A DNA stretch of 64,000 nucleotides. Origin: an uncultured Acetatifactor sp. GTDB lineage: Bacteria; Bacillota; Clostridia; Lachnospirales; Lachnospiraceae. The position numbers and the translations under genes are program-made. Positions 42,631 through 51,463 of this stretch are shown piece after piece (within the stretch, counting starts at the first letter, position 1; each line of letters starts with the position of its first letter). The notes beneath the pieces were generated by a model. The model worked only from the letters and a program-made list of their open reading frames with translations, made no database searches and was not told where the DNA came from. The stretch covers positions 62,001-126,000 of the forward strand of contig CAJUIA010000007.1 in NCBI GenBank assembly GCA_910586485.1, read 5' to 3'.

Positions 42631-45516
42631 CTACAGTTCATTGGAAATGCCGTCCTCCGGCAGGTCAGCCTCGCCGTTAATTAAATCTTCTTCCTCTGCC
42701 AGCCCGTAATAATACTTGATAATATCTCTTGTTGCCTGGGCTGCGTGGTCTGAAGAATATCCGAAGGGAATCCTTGTGGCAATCGCAATCTCCGGCTGCT
42801 CATACGGCGCATAGCACACAAACAATGCGTGATTGGGCCGGGATTTTGTCTGCTCCGCAGTTCCCGTCTTGCCGGCCACGTTCACTGCCAGGTCTCCAAA
42901 ATAAATCTTGTTCTCCACCACCTGACGCATGCCGGTATGAATCGCATTCCAGTATTCCTGCGGCATTTCAATCACATTTCTTATATTCGGTTCGGGCTGC
43001 AAGATCAGATTCCCGTTTGAATCTGTCACCTTATCCAACAGAGTCAGATTAAAACAAGTCCCGCCGTTGGCGACGGCCGTCACATACCTTGCCAGCCCGG
43101 CTGTGGTATAAGCGTTTGAACCCTGTCCGATGGACGAGCGAACGGCATCCTCTGTGGACACCTTGGGAGATACCTCCGCAATCTCAATTCCGGACCTTTC
43201 CGTCAAACCGTACAGATCCGCATATTTGTACAGGACATTCAAGCCCTCCGTATCATTATAGGATCCGTTTTTCATGGCAAACCGATAACCCAGATCATAG
43301 AAGTAATAGTCGCAGGAATCCCGAATGGCAGTGGTCAGCGTTTCGTTTCCATGGCCCCGCCTCCGCCAGCACCTGGGCGAAGGCGGTCCGATCTCCGTAA
43401 AGGTTCCCACGCAGTTAATGCGCTCGCCGGAGCTGACAATTCCTTCCATCAGACCCGCGGTAGCCGTCACCATCTTAAAGGTGGATCCGGGAGCAAGCGC
43501 CGATTGGGTAGCATAATTCCACTGAGGATTTGACTTGTCTGCATTCAGCTTTGCATAATATTCCGCATCCACGGAATTTGCCATCTTGTTGTTGTCATAT
43601 CCAGGGTAAGACACCATGGCAAGAATATCTCCCGTATTTGTGTCCGTGATCACACAGGAAGCATTGCAGGGATCCAGCGCCAGCTGTGCCGGAGTAATAT
43701 CAATATTTTCGATCCTGTTTTTCATAAACTGAAAGGCGGACAGCTTGCCGTTGTACAGCAGCGTCTCATCCCCCGGCGGAATTTCTACCCGCCTCTGCTC
43801 ACACAGCACCATACAAACCTGTTTCCCGTTGATGACATCGGAAAGAAGCATGTATTTATAAAAACGCTTCTGAAATTCCGTATTTTTATCAACCATGGCA
43901 ATGATGTAATCCAGCAGTACATCATATATTTCCGCGGAGTCGGAATACTTGTCATCAATCTCCAGCTTGCTCACATCAATCCAATTATTCGAAATACAGT
44001 ACTTTAAATACTCGTTAAGACTGATGACCTCGTCCACCGCCCACGCAATCTGTGTGGCATCGCCGGCATCCACCTCTTCGGTAATAATCACGCCGTTTCT
44101 GTTCAGCAATGACACAATATTGCTTTCGTAGACCTGATATTCCTTAGACAGCTTGTTGTAAGGTGTTTTCCCTTCCGTCAGTTCATATTCCAGCTTTTCA
44201 TACACCTGCTCCTTATACGCAAGATACTCCTGAAATACGGCGGCCTCCGTTTCCTCCGCATCCTCGGAGGCCATATGCTTTAAGTCAATAATGGAATTAT
44301 TGAACATGGTAAAATAAACATCATAGATCGGTATCTTAATATCATCACTGCCGGAATCTGCCGTGGCAATATATTCTTTTGCATTGATAATCTTGCTGGA
44401 CACAAGTCCCGCCAGCTTCTGCTCCAGGATATTATAAACCGCCTTGGTAAGCTCCATGTCAATGGTAAGATAAACGTCCTGCCCTGCCTGGGCTTCCTCC
44501 CGTTCCTCAATAGAGATAACCTTACCCATGTTGTCAACCACTACCTTTTCATAGCCCTTGACACCCTGAAGCGTAGTTTCAAAGGCTGATTCAATACCGC
44601 CCTTACCCACCACATCGTTGATATTGTATACATCACTGCCGCGCCCCAGCTCTTCCATCTCTTCGTTGAGAGAAGTCAGCTCATCCGATGAAATCTTGCC
44701 AACATATCCCAGCACATGAGCAAAATACTTGCTGTCCACATATTTACGGACCGTATCCTCCACGATGGTAACGCCAGGCAGCTCTTCCGAATTTTCCATA
44801 ATCACGGCCACCGTTTTTTCACTGACATCCGCCGCCACCGTAGTACCTATATACTTACGGTAAGAGGTAAGGTCCATGGCATAACGGATGGTAACAAGCT
44901 TCAGCCAGTCCTCCCTGCTGTAACCCTTTCCGGGAATAAAATCACTCTTGGTATCTTCCGGATCCTCATAATCACCGATTGCAAATTTATTTTCGGACAA
45001 ATACTCCATAATTGTTTCGGCAGTGGATGCTCTCATCTGATCATCCAGGTCTCCCACCGTCTTTTTCCCGTAGACATCCGCCAGAAAACGCAGCAGGCTT
45101 GTCCCCTCCACCGTAAACGCAAACTCTCCGTCTTCGTTTAACATGATCTTGAAATCCGTGATCACATGGTCTCCGTTTCGCTCGATCATGTGGATCAGCT
45201 TCAGCACCGTCTCGTTCAAATTAGCATTTTTACTTCTGCCGGACTCAAACACGTCCTCGATCTTTACCGAATAGGCCAGCTCGTTGTAGGCCAGTACATT
45301 CCCGTTCCTGTCGAAAATATTGCCCCTGGTGCTGGCAATGTCTCTGGTCTTTTCGGTCTCCAGCACAAAATTATCCAGATATTCCTGCCCGTGAACAATC
45401 TGCAGATCAAAACAGCGGTAGATCAAAACCCCTCCGAGAATCAAAAAGACCAGGGTAAAGATGGTCAGCCTGCTGGTAAAAAAGCTTATAATTCTTTCCT
45501 TCATTTCATCAAACAT
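42631..45516 (-). CDS. mrdA: PBP2-type peptidoglycan transpeptidase with long central insertion
   Basis: 961 residues from MFDEMKERI, preceded by AGGAGGGC. An N-terminal transmembrane segment and dimerisation domain (ASTRGNIFDRNGNVLAYNE) lead to a transpeptidase domain with S678 in PGSTFK, SCD (IRDSCDYYFYD) and KTG (VAGKTGTAEQ). Typical PBP2 is 600-700 residues with the serine near 330, so about 300 extra residues lie between. The inserted part is helical and acidic (about 360-580). Start overlaps mreD by eight bases. Confidence 0.93.
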   Translation of the reverse strand: MFDEMKERIISFFTSRLTIFTLVFLILGGVLIYRCFDLQIVHGQEYLDNFVLETEKTRDIASTRGNIFDRNGNVLAYNELAYSVKIEDVFESGRSKNANLNETVLKLIHMIERNGDHVITDFKIMLNEDGEFAFTVEGTSLLRFLADVYGKKTVGDLDDQMRASTAETIMEYLSENKFAIGDYEDPEDTKSDFIPGKGYSREDWLKLVTIRYAMDLTSYRKYIGTTVAADVSEKTVAVIMENSEELPGVTIVEDTVRKYVDSKYFAHVLGYVGKISSDELTSLNEEMEELGRGSDVYNINDVVGKGGIESAFETTLQGVKGYEKVVVDNMGKVISIEEREEAQAGQDVYLTIDMELTKAVYNILEQKLAGLVSSKIINAKEYIATADSGSDDIKIPIYDVYFTMFNNSIIDLKHMASEDAEETEAAVFQEYLAYKEQVYEKLEYELTEGKTPYNKLSKEYQVYESNIVSLLNRNGVIITEEVDAGDATQIAWAVDEVISLNEYLKYCISNNWIDVSKLEIDDKYSDSAEIYDVLLDYIIAMVDKNTEFQKRFYKYMLLSDVINGKQVCMVLCEQRRVEIPPGDETLLYNGKLSAFQFMKNRIENIDITPAQLALDPCNASCVITDTNTGDILAMVSYPGYDNNKMANSVDAEYYAKLNADKSNPQWNYATQSALAPGSTFKMVTATAGLMEGIVSSGERINCVGTFTEIGPPSPRCWRRRGHGNETLTTAIRDSCDYYFYDLGYRFAMKNGSYNDTEGLNVLYKYADLYGLTERSGIEIAEVSPKVSTEDAVRSSIGQGSNAYTTAGLARYVTAVANGGTCFNLTLLDKVTDSNGNLILQPEPNIRNVIEMPQEYWNAIHTGMRQVVENKIYFGDLAVNVAGKTGTAEQTKSRPNHALFVCYAPYEQPEIAIATRIPFGYSSDHAAQATRDIIKYYYGLAEEEDLINGEADLPEDGISNEL

Positions 45517-46027
45517 ATTTCTGAGCCCTCCTTCTTTCACGGGCTTCCAGCTTTTCATTTACTTTCAGAACAAGCGGATAAAAGAACAACGTGACCACAA
45601 TGGTATACAATACCTCCGGCAGGATCACATGGGAAAAATAATAAACAAACTGAAATTTTCCCCGAAGCATGAATAAAAGTATATAACAAAGCGTACCGTA
45701 GGACAGATCGCTGGTGACAATCAACGCTAAGGGGAGCTTTATATCCTCCGGATAAAATATTCGGCTGAATTTACCGTTCAGATAACCTATGTACATTAAG
45801 ACCAATGCGTAAAAACCAAGAAAGTTCCCGAAAAATATATCATTCAGCAGCCCGCAGAAAAAGCCGATGACCAGCCCTTCCTTTTCCCCTCTCATAAAGC
45901 CGAAGGAGGCGGTCAAAACAATCATCATATTCGGAATGATGCCGGCAAAGGCAATATGGCCAAATACACTGCACTGCAGAATAAAGCTGACAATCACAAA
46001 CAGTGTCACAACAAATTTTCTGAGCAT
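45509..46027 (-). CDS. mreD: MreD
   Basis: 172 residues, five or so hydrophobic segments, with MLRKFVVTLFVIVSFILQC and FGFMRGEKEGLVIGFFCGLLND. It joins MreC in the elongasome. The short Arg-rich C-terminus (ERRRAQKYV) is cytoplasmic. Confidence 0.93.
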   Translation of the reverse strand: MLRKFVVTLFVIVSFILQCSVFGHIAFAGIIPNMMIVLTASFGFMRGEKEGLVIGFFCGLLNDIFFGNFLGFYALVLMYIGYLNGKFSRIFYPEDIKLPLALIVTSDLSYGTLCYILLFMLRGKFQFVYYFSHVILPEVLYTIVVTLFFYPLVLKVNEKLEARERRRAQKYV

Positions 46028-46044
46028 ACAGCCTCCCTTTCATT

Positions 46045-46908
46045 TTACGGAACCTGCTTTAAGTCCGTGATGACCAGCACCTCCCCTAAATGTTCGAAAT
46101 CCACCGCCGGCGTAATCAGCCCGGACTTTGTCAGATTATTGGCATCCTTTTCTATAGAGCTGATATAGCCGATCAAAATATTGGGAAGAAACTTGTCGCT
46201 GATATTGGAGGTCACCACCTTGTCGCCCTCCACCACCAGGTCTCTGCTGTCCACCAGCTGGCTGAAGCTGATACAGTTATCCGCCATAAGCTGCAGGTCT
46301 CCGGACACCATCATGTTATCCTCCGTGGAAAGCGTCATCCCGCTGACATAACTGTTGTCTGAAATAATGGAGGTCACCTTGGACCAGTTTGGCCCTACGG
46401 AGGTGATCCTCCCTACCAGACCCCCGCCGGCAATGACGTTCATATCCACGGCAAGTCCGTTTTCGCTGCCCTTGTCAATCAGGAAGGAGGAATACCAGTT
46501 TCCGGCATCCCTGCCGATAATGCGTGCCCCCACCTTGTTATATTCCCCGTACTGCTCATCCAGATCAATAAGCTCCCTTAAATTGTTTAACTCGTACTTA
46601 TCCTGCTGGAGCAGAATATTTTCCTCCCTCAATGCGGCGATTTCTTCCTTCAGCCGGGCATTTTCCTCCAGAAGCGACCTGATCTGTACCAGCTCTTCGG
46701 AACGGCTGGAGATCCAGCCTCCCAGTTTTCCGATCCCCTGTTGAAAGGGGACCACAATATATCCTACGATCGAATTTAACGGCCTGTTGAATACATCCGT
46801 GCCAAAGGTAACCAGCATCAGCAGGGTACAGAGGATGGTTAAAATTAAAAGGAGATATTTACTCGGCAAAGTAAATCTCTCCCCTTTTCTTTTTATTACT
46901 GGGCTCAT
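46045..46908 (-). CDS. mreC: MreC
   Basis: 287 residues. One transmembrane segment (about 18-38), a coiled coil (about 70-115: LLEENARLKEEIAALREENI) and the beta-barrel domain (NWYSSFLIDKGSENGLAVDM). It overlaps the mreB stop by four bases. Confidence 0.96.
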   Translation of the reverse strand: MSPVIKRKGERFTLPSKYLLLILTILCTLLMLVTFGTDVFNRPLNSIVGYIVVPFQQGIGKLGGWISSRSEELVQIRSLLEENARLKEEIAALREENILLQQDKYELNNLRELIDLDEQYGEYNKVGARIIGRDAGNWYSSFLIDKGSENGLAVDMNVIAGGGLVGRITSVGPNWSKVTSIISDNSYVSGMTLSTEDNMMVSGDLQLMADNCISFSQLVDSRDLVVEGDKVVTSNISDKFLPNILIGYISSIEKDANNLTKSGLITPAVDFEHLGEVLVITDLKQVP

Positions 46909-47915
46909 TTACTCATCCCTTCGATTGCATAAGCTACAGATTTATAATTGTCATCCTTGATAATCTTGGCAAGTCCCATCACTACGCTGGTGGAAGGACT
47001 TTCCGCAACATTCACCTTCAACCCTGTGCCCGCAGCCATTCTCTCCGCCAGATGATTTACCTGAGATGCGCCTCCGGTAAGAAAGATGCCGTGGCGGTAT
47101 ATATCGGCCGCCAGCTCCGGCGGCGTCCTCTCCAAAATCACCTTCACATTATCAATTATCGTGTTAAAATGTTCTTCCAGGCAGTCATCCACCAGCCTTG
47201 TGGGAATCTCACGTTCCACTGGAAGACCCGTCACAATATCACGCCCGTATACTACGGCGCCGGTCCCGTTTTCATCCAGCTCCTTTAATGATATTTTAAC
47301 GGCCTCCGCCGTTTTACCGCCAATGATCAGGCTGAATTCCTTTCTGACTGCCGCTCGGATTGCCTCATCAAAACGTAAGCCCCCCGTTTTAATCAGACGG
47401 CTTAACACAATGCCTCCCAGAGACAGGATGGAAATCTCCGTCGTCTCATAGCCCACGTTTACCACCAGCACGCCCTGAGAATTCTTTACGTCAATATCCA
47501 GCCCCAACCCGTCAGCTACGGCCTTTTCCACCACCATGATCCTTCTGGCCTTGACCCCTGCATCCTTAACCAGATCATAGAATGCTCTCTTCTCCACCTC
47601 CGTCACATCCGTAGGCACCGCAATATAAAAATCCGCAGGCTTGCTGTTTCCCTTTTGCAGATCGGCCACAAAATATCGGACCAGGGTTTCCATATTCTTA
47701 ATGTCAGCAATCACACCGTTGGAAAGCGGATAAGATATATGAATATTTCCGGGGGCTTTCTCATACATTTCAAATGCAGAGTCCCCGTAAGCGAAAAGTG
47801 TGTTCTTATTTTCGATGGCAATCATGTTTTTTTCAATCAGAACACTGTCGTCGCTCCTGCTGTAGATTTTAATGTTATTCGTACCGAGATCAATACCAAA
47901 TGCGTTGTTTGCCAA
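46905..47915 (-). CDS. mreB: MreB, actin-like shape protein
   Basis: 336 residues when started at TTG of the segment reading LANNAFGIDLGTNN, eight bases after AAGGGG; the frame runs further upstream into sequence not seen in MreB. The phosphate-1 loop GIDLGTNNIK, phosphate-2 VVNVGYETTEIS and FLTGGASQVNHL are intact. It directs lateral wall synthesis. Confidence 0.95.
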   Translation of the reverse strand: MANNAFGIDLGTNNIKIYSRSDDSVLIEKNMIAIENKNTLFAYGDSAFEMYEKAPGNIHISYPLSNGVIADIKNMETLVRYFVADLQKGNSKPADFYIAVPTDVTEVEKRAFYDLVKDAGVKARRIMVVEKAVADGLGLDIDVKNSQGVLVVNVGYETTEISILSLGGIVLSRLIKTGGLRFDEAIRAAVRKEFSLIIGGKTAEAVKISLKELDENGTGAVVYGRDIVTGLPVEREIPTRLVDDCLEEHFNTIIDNVKVILERTPPELAADIYRHGIFLTGGASQVNHLAERMAAGTGLKVNVAESPSTSVVMGLAKIIKDDNYKSVAYAIEGMSK

Positions 47916-47994
47916 AATGACAACCCCTTTCTTATCGAATCGGAAATCCTTAAAAGGACTTCCATGTGAGATCAAAGTGTACCTGCACACTTTT

Positions 47995-48708
47995 TTATGG
48001 TAACCGGCAATTTTCTCCTGTAAACCAGGAGGATTCCCGGAAACTGACATATCTGTTGTCTCCGATCACAATATGATCCAGCAGCGGGATGTCCATCTTT
48101 TCGCCCATTTCCCGAATCACGGCCGTGATCTCCATATCGCTTCTGCTGGGCGTGGGATCTCCGCTGGGGTGATTATGCACCAGCAGCATATTTACCGCCC
48201 TGGCATCCAGCGCCTCCAAAAACAGCTCCCGCGGGGAAATCAGCGCCGACCTCACACTGCCCTCCGACAGCTTCTTTTCCCTGATCAGCTGGCCCTTGGC
48301 ATCCAGACTGGCTGCCAGAACACATTCCGTGTCCCGATGCCGCAGCTTTTCCATAAAATATGCGGCCACCTGCCCTGAACTGGTAAAACGTACTCCCTTG
48401 CTGGCGGTGGCAGTACTCATACGCACGGACAGCTCTGCGATACACTTCAGCTTTACGGCCTTGACCTGACCGATCCCCTTGATTCCTTCAAGCTCTTCCA
48501 GGCTCACCTCATGCAGCCCCAGCAGCCCCTCTCTTGGGTATTTCGCCAGCCGGAGCACCTGCTCCGCCAGCTGAAGCGCACTCTTTTCCTTTGTGCCCGT
48601 TCTGATGATAACGGCCAAAAGCTCCGCTTCCGTCAGATTCTCAGGTCCAAAACGCAGAAACCGTTCATAGGGAAGCTCCTGCGGCATATCTGCCTTTTTA
48701 TCAGGCAT
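47995..48708 (-). CDS. radC: RadC family JAB1/MPN-domain protein
   Basis: 237 residues. N-terminal helix-hairpin-helix-like region (GLLGLHEVSLEELEGIKGIG) and the metal-binding motif LVHNHPSGDPTPSRSD. Role in repair is doubtful despite the name. Adjacent to mreB as in many bacteria. Confidence 0.94.
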   Translation of the reverse strand: MPDKKADMPQELPYERFLRFGPENLTEAELLAVIIRTGTKEKSALQLAEQVLRLAKYPREGLLGLHEVSLEELEGIKGIGQVKAVKLKCIAELSVRMSTATASKGVRFTSSGQVAAYFMEKLRHRDTECVLAASLDAKGQLIREKKLSEGSVRSALISPRELFLEALDARAVNMLLVHNHPSGDPTPSRSDMEITAVIREMGEKMDIPLLDHIVIGDNRYVSFRESSWFTGENCRLP

Positions 48709-48770
48709 AGAAAGCTCCTTCTACCTTCTTCCGCCCTTACGAACCGTGAAAGAATGAATCTTTGCGGCTC

Positions 48771-49010
48771 CTAACGGATAAAGCGATAGACCACCAGCGC
48801 TATGACTACGCCGATGACGCTTGCGATCGTAATGTTGATCGTCAGCCCAAAGGTCAGGACAAAAAAACCCAGATCAAGGACAATGGGTGAGCTTAACCCG
48901 AATGACTGCCCATAATTTAAAAAACTGCCGGAAAAATAAGAACCAATGAACCGTCCTATGACAAATCCCACAAGAACCAGCAATATCGGCAGCCAATTTC
49001 CCTTTTTCAA
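48771..49010 (-). CDS. DUF4321 small membrane protein
   Basis: 79 residues with two hydrophobic segments (about 6-24 and 48-76) and the family segment LDLGFFVLTFGLTINITIAS. Unknown function; commonly next to radC and mreB in Clostridia. Confidence 0.8.
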   Translation of the reverse strand: MKKGNWLPILLVLVGFVIGRFIGSYFSGSFLNYGQSFGLSSPIVLDLGFFVLTFGLTINITIASVIGVVIALVVYRFIR

Positions 49011-49169
49011 AGCAATTCCTCACCTTTCTTTTGTACTTTATTCTCCGCTGCCCAATACGGACAAAAACATCCGCACGCGGAGAAGATAAAACTTATTTTA
49101 CCATAAAATGAAAAAGCTGTACACAAAAATCAACTAATTAATTTTTATCTTTTTCGACCCGATTTTTTA

Positions 49170-50471
49170 TCAGCCGCAGCAAAGCTTCCTCTCCTGCACA
49201 ATTCCCCGGTCCACAAGAAACTGGAGGGATTTTAAGATTCCAAGCTTAGCGTGAGCCCAGGTCAGCCCCCCCTGAAAATACACGGCATAGGGCGGCTTGA
49301 TGGGCCCGTCCGCAGAAAGCTCTATGGACGAGCCGGACACAAAAGCTCCGGCCGCCATGATAACCTTAGCGTCATAACCCGGCATATCCCAGGGCTCCGG
49401 CGTTACATGGCTGTCCACCGGCGCCGCCGCCTGAATGCCCTGGCAAAAAGCAATCACTCCTTCCGGCGTGCCGAAGGTAATGGCCTGGATGATGTCATGG
49501 CGGCTTTCCCTGCTGTCCGGCACCACCGCAAAGCCCAAAGGCTCATAAAGACTTGCCGCAAAAACCGCTCCCTTCAGTGCCGAGGCAGTTACCGCCGGCG
49601 CCAGGAAAATACCCTGATAAAAATCCTTCAGTACTCCCAGGGAGGCCCCCACCTCCTTTCCTAGGCCCGGCGAGGTCAGACGGAATGCGGCATTTTCCAC
49701 ACATTCCTTCTTTCCGGCAATATAGCCGCCGATCGGCGCAAGGCCGCCTCCCGGATTCTTGATCAGAGATCCTACCACCATATCCGCGCCTGCATCTCCG
49801 GGCTCCACCGTTTCCACAAATTCCCCATAACAGTTATCCACCATGCAGATCACATCCGGCTTGATTCCCTTTATAAAGGAAATCAGCTCTCCGATCCGTT
49901 CAACCGAAAGCGTCGGTCTGGTCTGATAACCCTTGGAGCGCTGAATGGTCACAAGCCTGGTCCGTGCGTTCAATGCTTTCCTGATATTTTCATAGTCAAA
50001 CCGCCCGTCCGGCAGCAAATCCACCTGGCGATAGGTAACCCCATACTCCGCCAGGGACCCCTTTGAGGGCCGGATGCCGATCACCTCTTCCAGGGTATCA
50101 TAAGGCTTTCCCACGGGGGAAAGCAGCTCGTCTCCGGGGCGGAGATTGCTCATCAGCGCCAGCGCCAGGGCATGAGTGCCACAGGTAATCTGTGGACGCA
50201 CCAGGGCGTCCTCGGTATGGAAAATACCGGCATATACCGCTTCTAAAGTATCCCGGCCCAGATCGTTATAACCGTAACCGGTAGTGCCAAGCAGGCAGGC
50301 CTCGCTGACCTTTTGCTCCTGCATTGCCTTGACTACCTTCATTTGATTATATTCCGCAATCCTGTCTATTTCCGAAAACCGGCCGGTCAGTTTTTCCAAA
50401 ACGGACTCGCCGTATTCATATACCTGTTTTCCGATGCCCATCCGGGCATACATCTCCTGTAAGCTTTCCAT
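49170..50471 (-). CDS. methionine gamma-lyase-like PLP enzyme (YnbB family)
   Basis: 433 residues. Motifs GTTGYGYNDLGRDTLEAVYA, CGTHALALALMSNLRPGDEL and the Lys region VVGSLIKNPGGGLAP, where the Schiff-base Lys lies. The family was once named for aluminium resistance; its true reaction is uncertain. It lies 20 bases after miaA. Confidence 0.92.
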   Translation of the reverse strand: MESLQEMYARMGIGKQVYEYGESVLEKLTGRFSEIDRIAEYNQMKVVKAMQEQKVSEACLLGTTGYGYNDLGRDTLEAVYAGIFHTEDALVRPQITCGTHALALALMSNLRPGDELLSPVGKPYDTLEEVIGIRPSKGSLAEYGVTYRQVDLLPDGRFDYENIRKALNARTRLVTIQRSKGYQTRPTLSVERIGELISFIKGIKPDVICMVDNCYGEFVETVEPGDAGADMVVGSLIKNPGGGLAPIGGYIAGKKECVENAAFRLTSPGLGKEVGASLGVLKDFYQGIFLAPAVTASALKGAVFAASLYEPLGFAVVPDSRESRHDIIQAITFGTPEGVIAFCQGIQAAAPVDSHVTPEPWDMPGYDAKVIMAAGAFVSGSSIELSADGPIKPPYAVYFQGGLTWAHAKLGILKSLQFLVDRGIVQERKLCCG

Positions 50472-50491
50472 TCAAACTTTCCCCTTCCGTC

Positions 50492-51463
50492 TCAAAAAGC
50501 CCTGATCCCCTGAGCCGCCATTCTTTCCAGCATATATTCCAGCATCCTGCTCTCATCCCCGCCGAAATCATTCTTATTAATCCAGATCACGTCCTTTTCC
50601 CTGCGAAACCAGGTAAGCTGGCGCTTGGCAAAATGTCTGGTATCACGCTTTAAGATTTCCACTGCCTCTGTATATGTGATCTCCCCGTCCAGCCAGGCCA
50701 GTATCTCTTTATAGCCCAGCCCCTGCATGGATACCATTCCCCTGTGACAGCCCATTTCCTTAAGGCGCCTGACCTCTTCCACCAATCCTTCCGCCAGCAT
50801 CTCATCCACCCTGCGGTCAATACGGGCATACAACCTGTCCCTGTCTTCGTTTAAAACAAAATAACAGGAATTGTATGCGCTCTCCTTCTGCCGTTCCAGG
50901 CGGTTATGCTCCGAAATGCGCCTTCCCGTCAGATGATAAAATTCCAGCGCACGGATAATGCGCTTTTTATTGTTGGCATGGATCTCTTCTGCCGCAGCCG
51001 GGTCCGCTTCCTTTAACAGGTTATGAAGATACTCCGTTCCACGTTCAGCAGCCAGTCTTTCCAGCTGCTCCCTGTACGCATGATCCTCCTGCTCCTGCGT
51101 AAAGTCCACATCCCGCAAAAGAGCCTGAATATAAAAGCCGGTGCCGCCGGTAATAACGGGAATATGCTTCCGTTCATAAATTCCTGCCATACATTCCAGA
51201 CTACGCTGTTTAAAGCACGCCACGTGAAAGGATTCCCATGGGTCCAGAATATCAATCATATGATGCGGAATGCCCTGCATTTCCTTATCTTTAATCTTAG
51301 CGGAGCCGATGTCCATGTATCGGTACACCTGCATGGAGTCTGCAGACACAACCTCCCCGTCCACAGCCTTTGCCAAAGCAAGGGACAGCCTGGTCTTGCC
51401 AACCGCCGTGGGACCTGTCAGAACAACCAGCGGAGGTCTGCCGCTTAGTATATCTGTATTCAT
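50492..51463 (-). CDS. miaA: tRNA dimethylallyltransferase
   Basis: 323 residues. P-loop LTGPTAVGKTRLSLALA, DSMQVYRYMDIGSAKI and GGTGFYIQALL. It adds the isopentenyl group to A37 of tRNAs reading UNN codons. Its start overlaps the mutL stop (ATGA). Confidence 0.97.
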   Translation of the reverse strand: MNTDILSGRPPLVVLTGPTAVGKTRLSLALAKAVDGEVVSADSMQVYRYMDIGSAKIKDKEMQGIPHHMIDILDPWESFHVACFKQRSLECMAGIYERKHIPVITGGTGFYIQALLRDVDFTQEQEDHAYREQLERLAAERGTEYLHNLLKEADPAAAEEIHANNKKRIIRALEFYHLTGRRISEHNRLERQKESAYNSCYFVLNEDRDRLYARIDRRVDEMLAEGLVEEVRRLKEMGCHRGMVSMQGLGYKEILAWLDGEITYTEAVEILKRDTRHFAKRQLTWFRREKDVIWINKNDFGGDESRMLEYMLERMAAQGIRAF

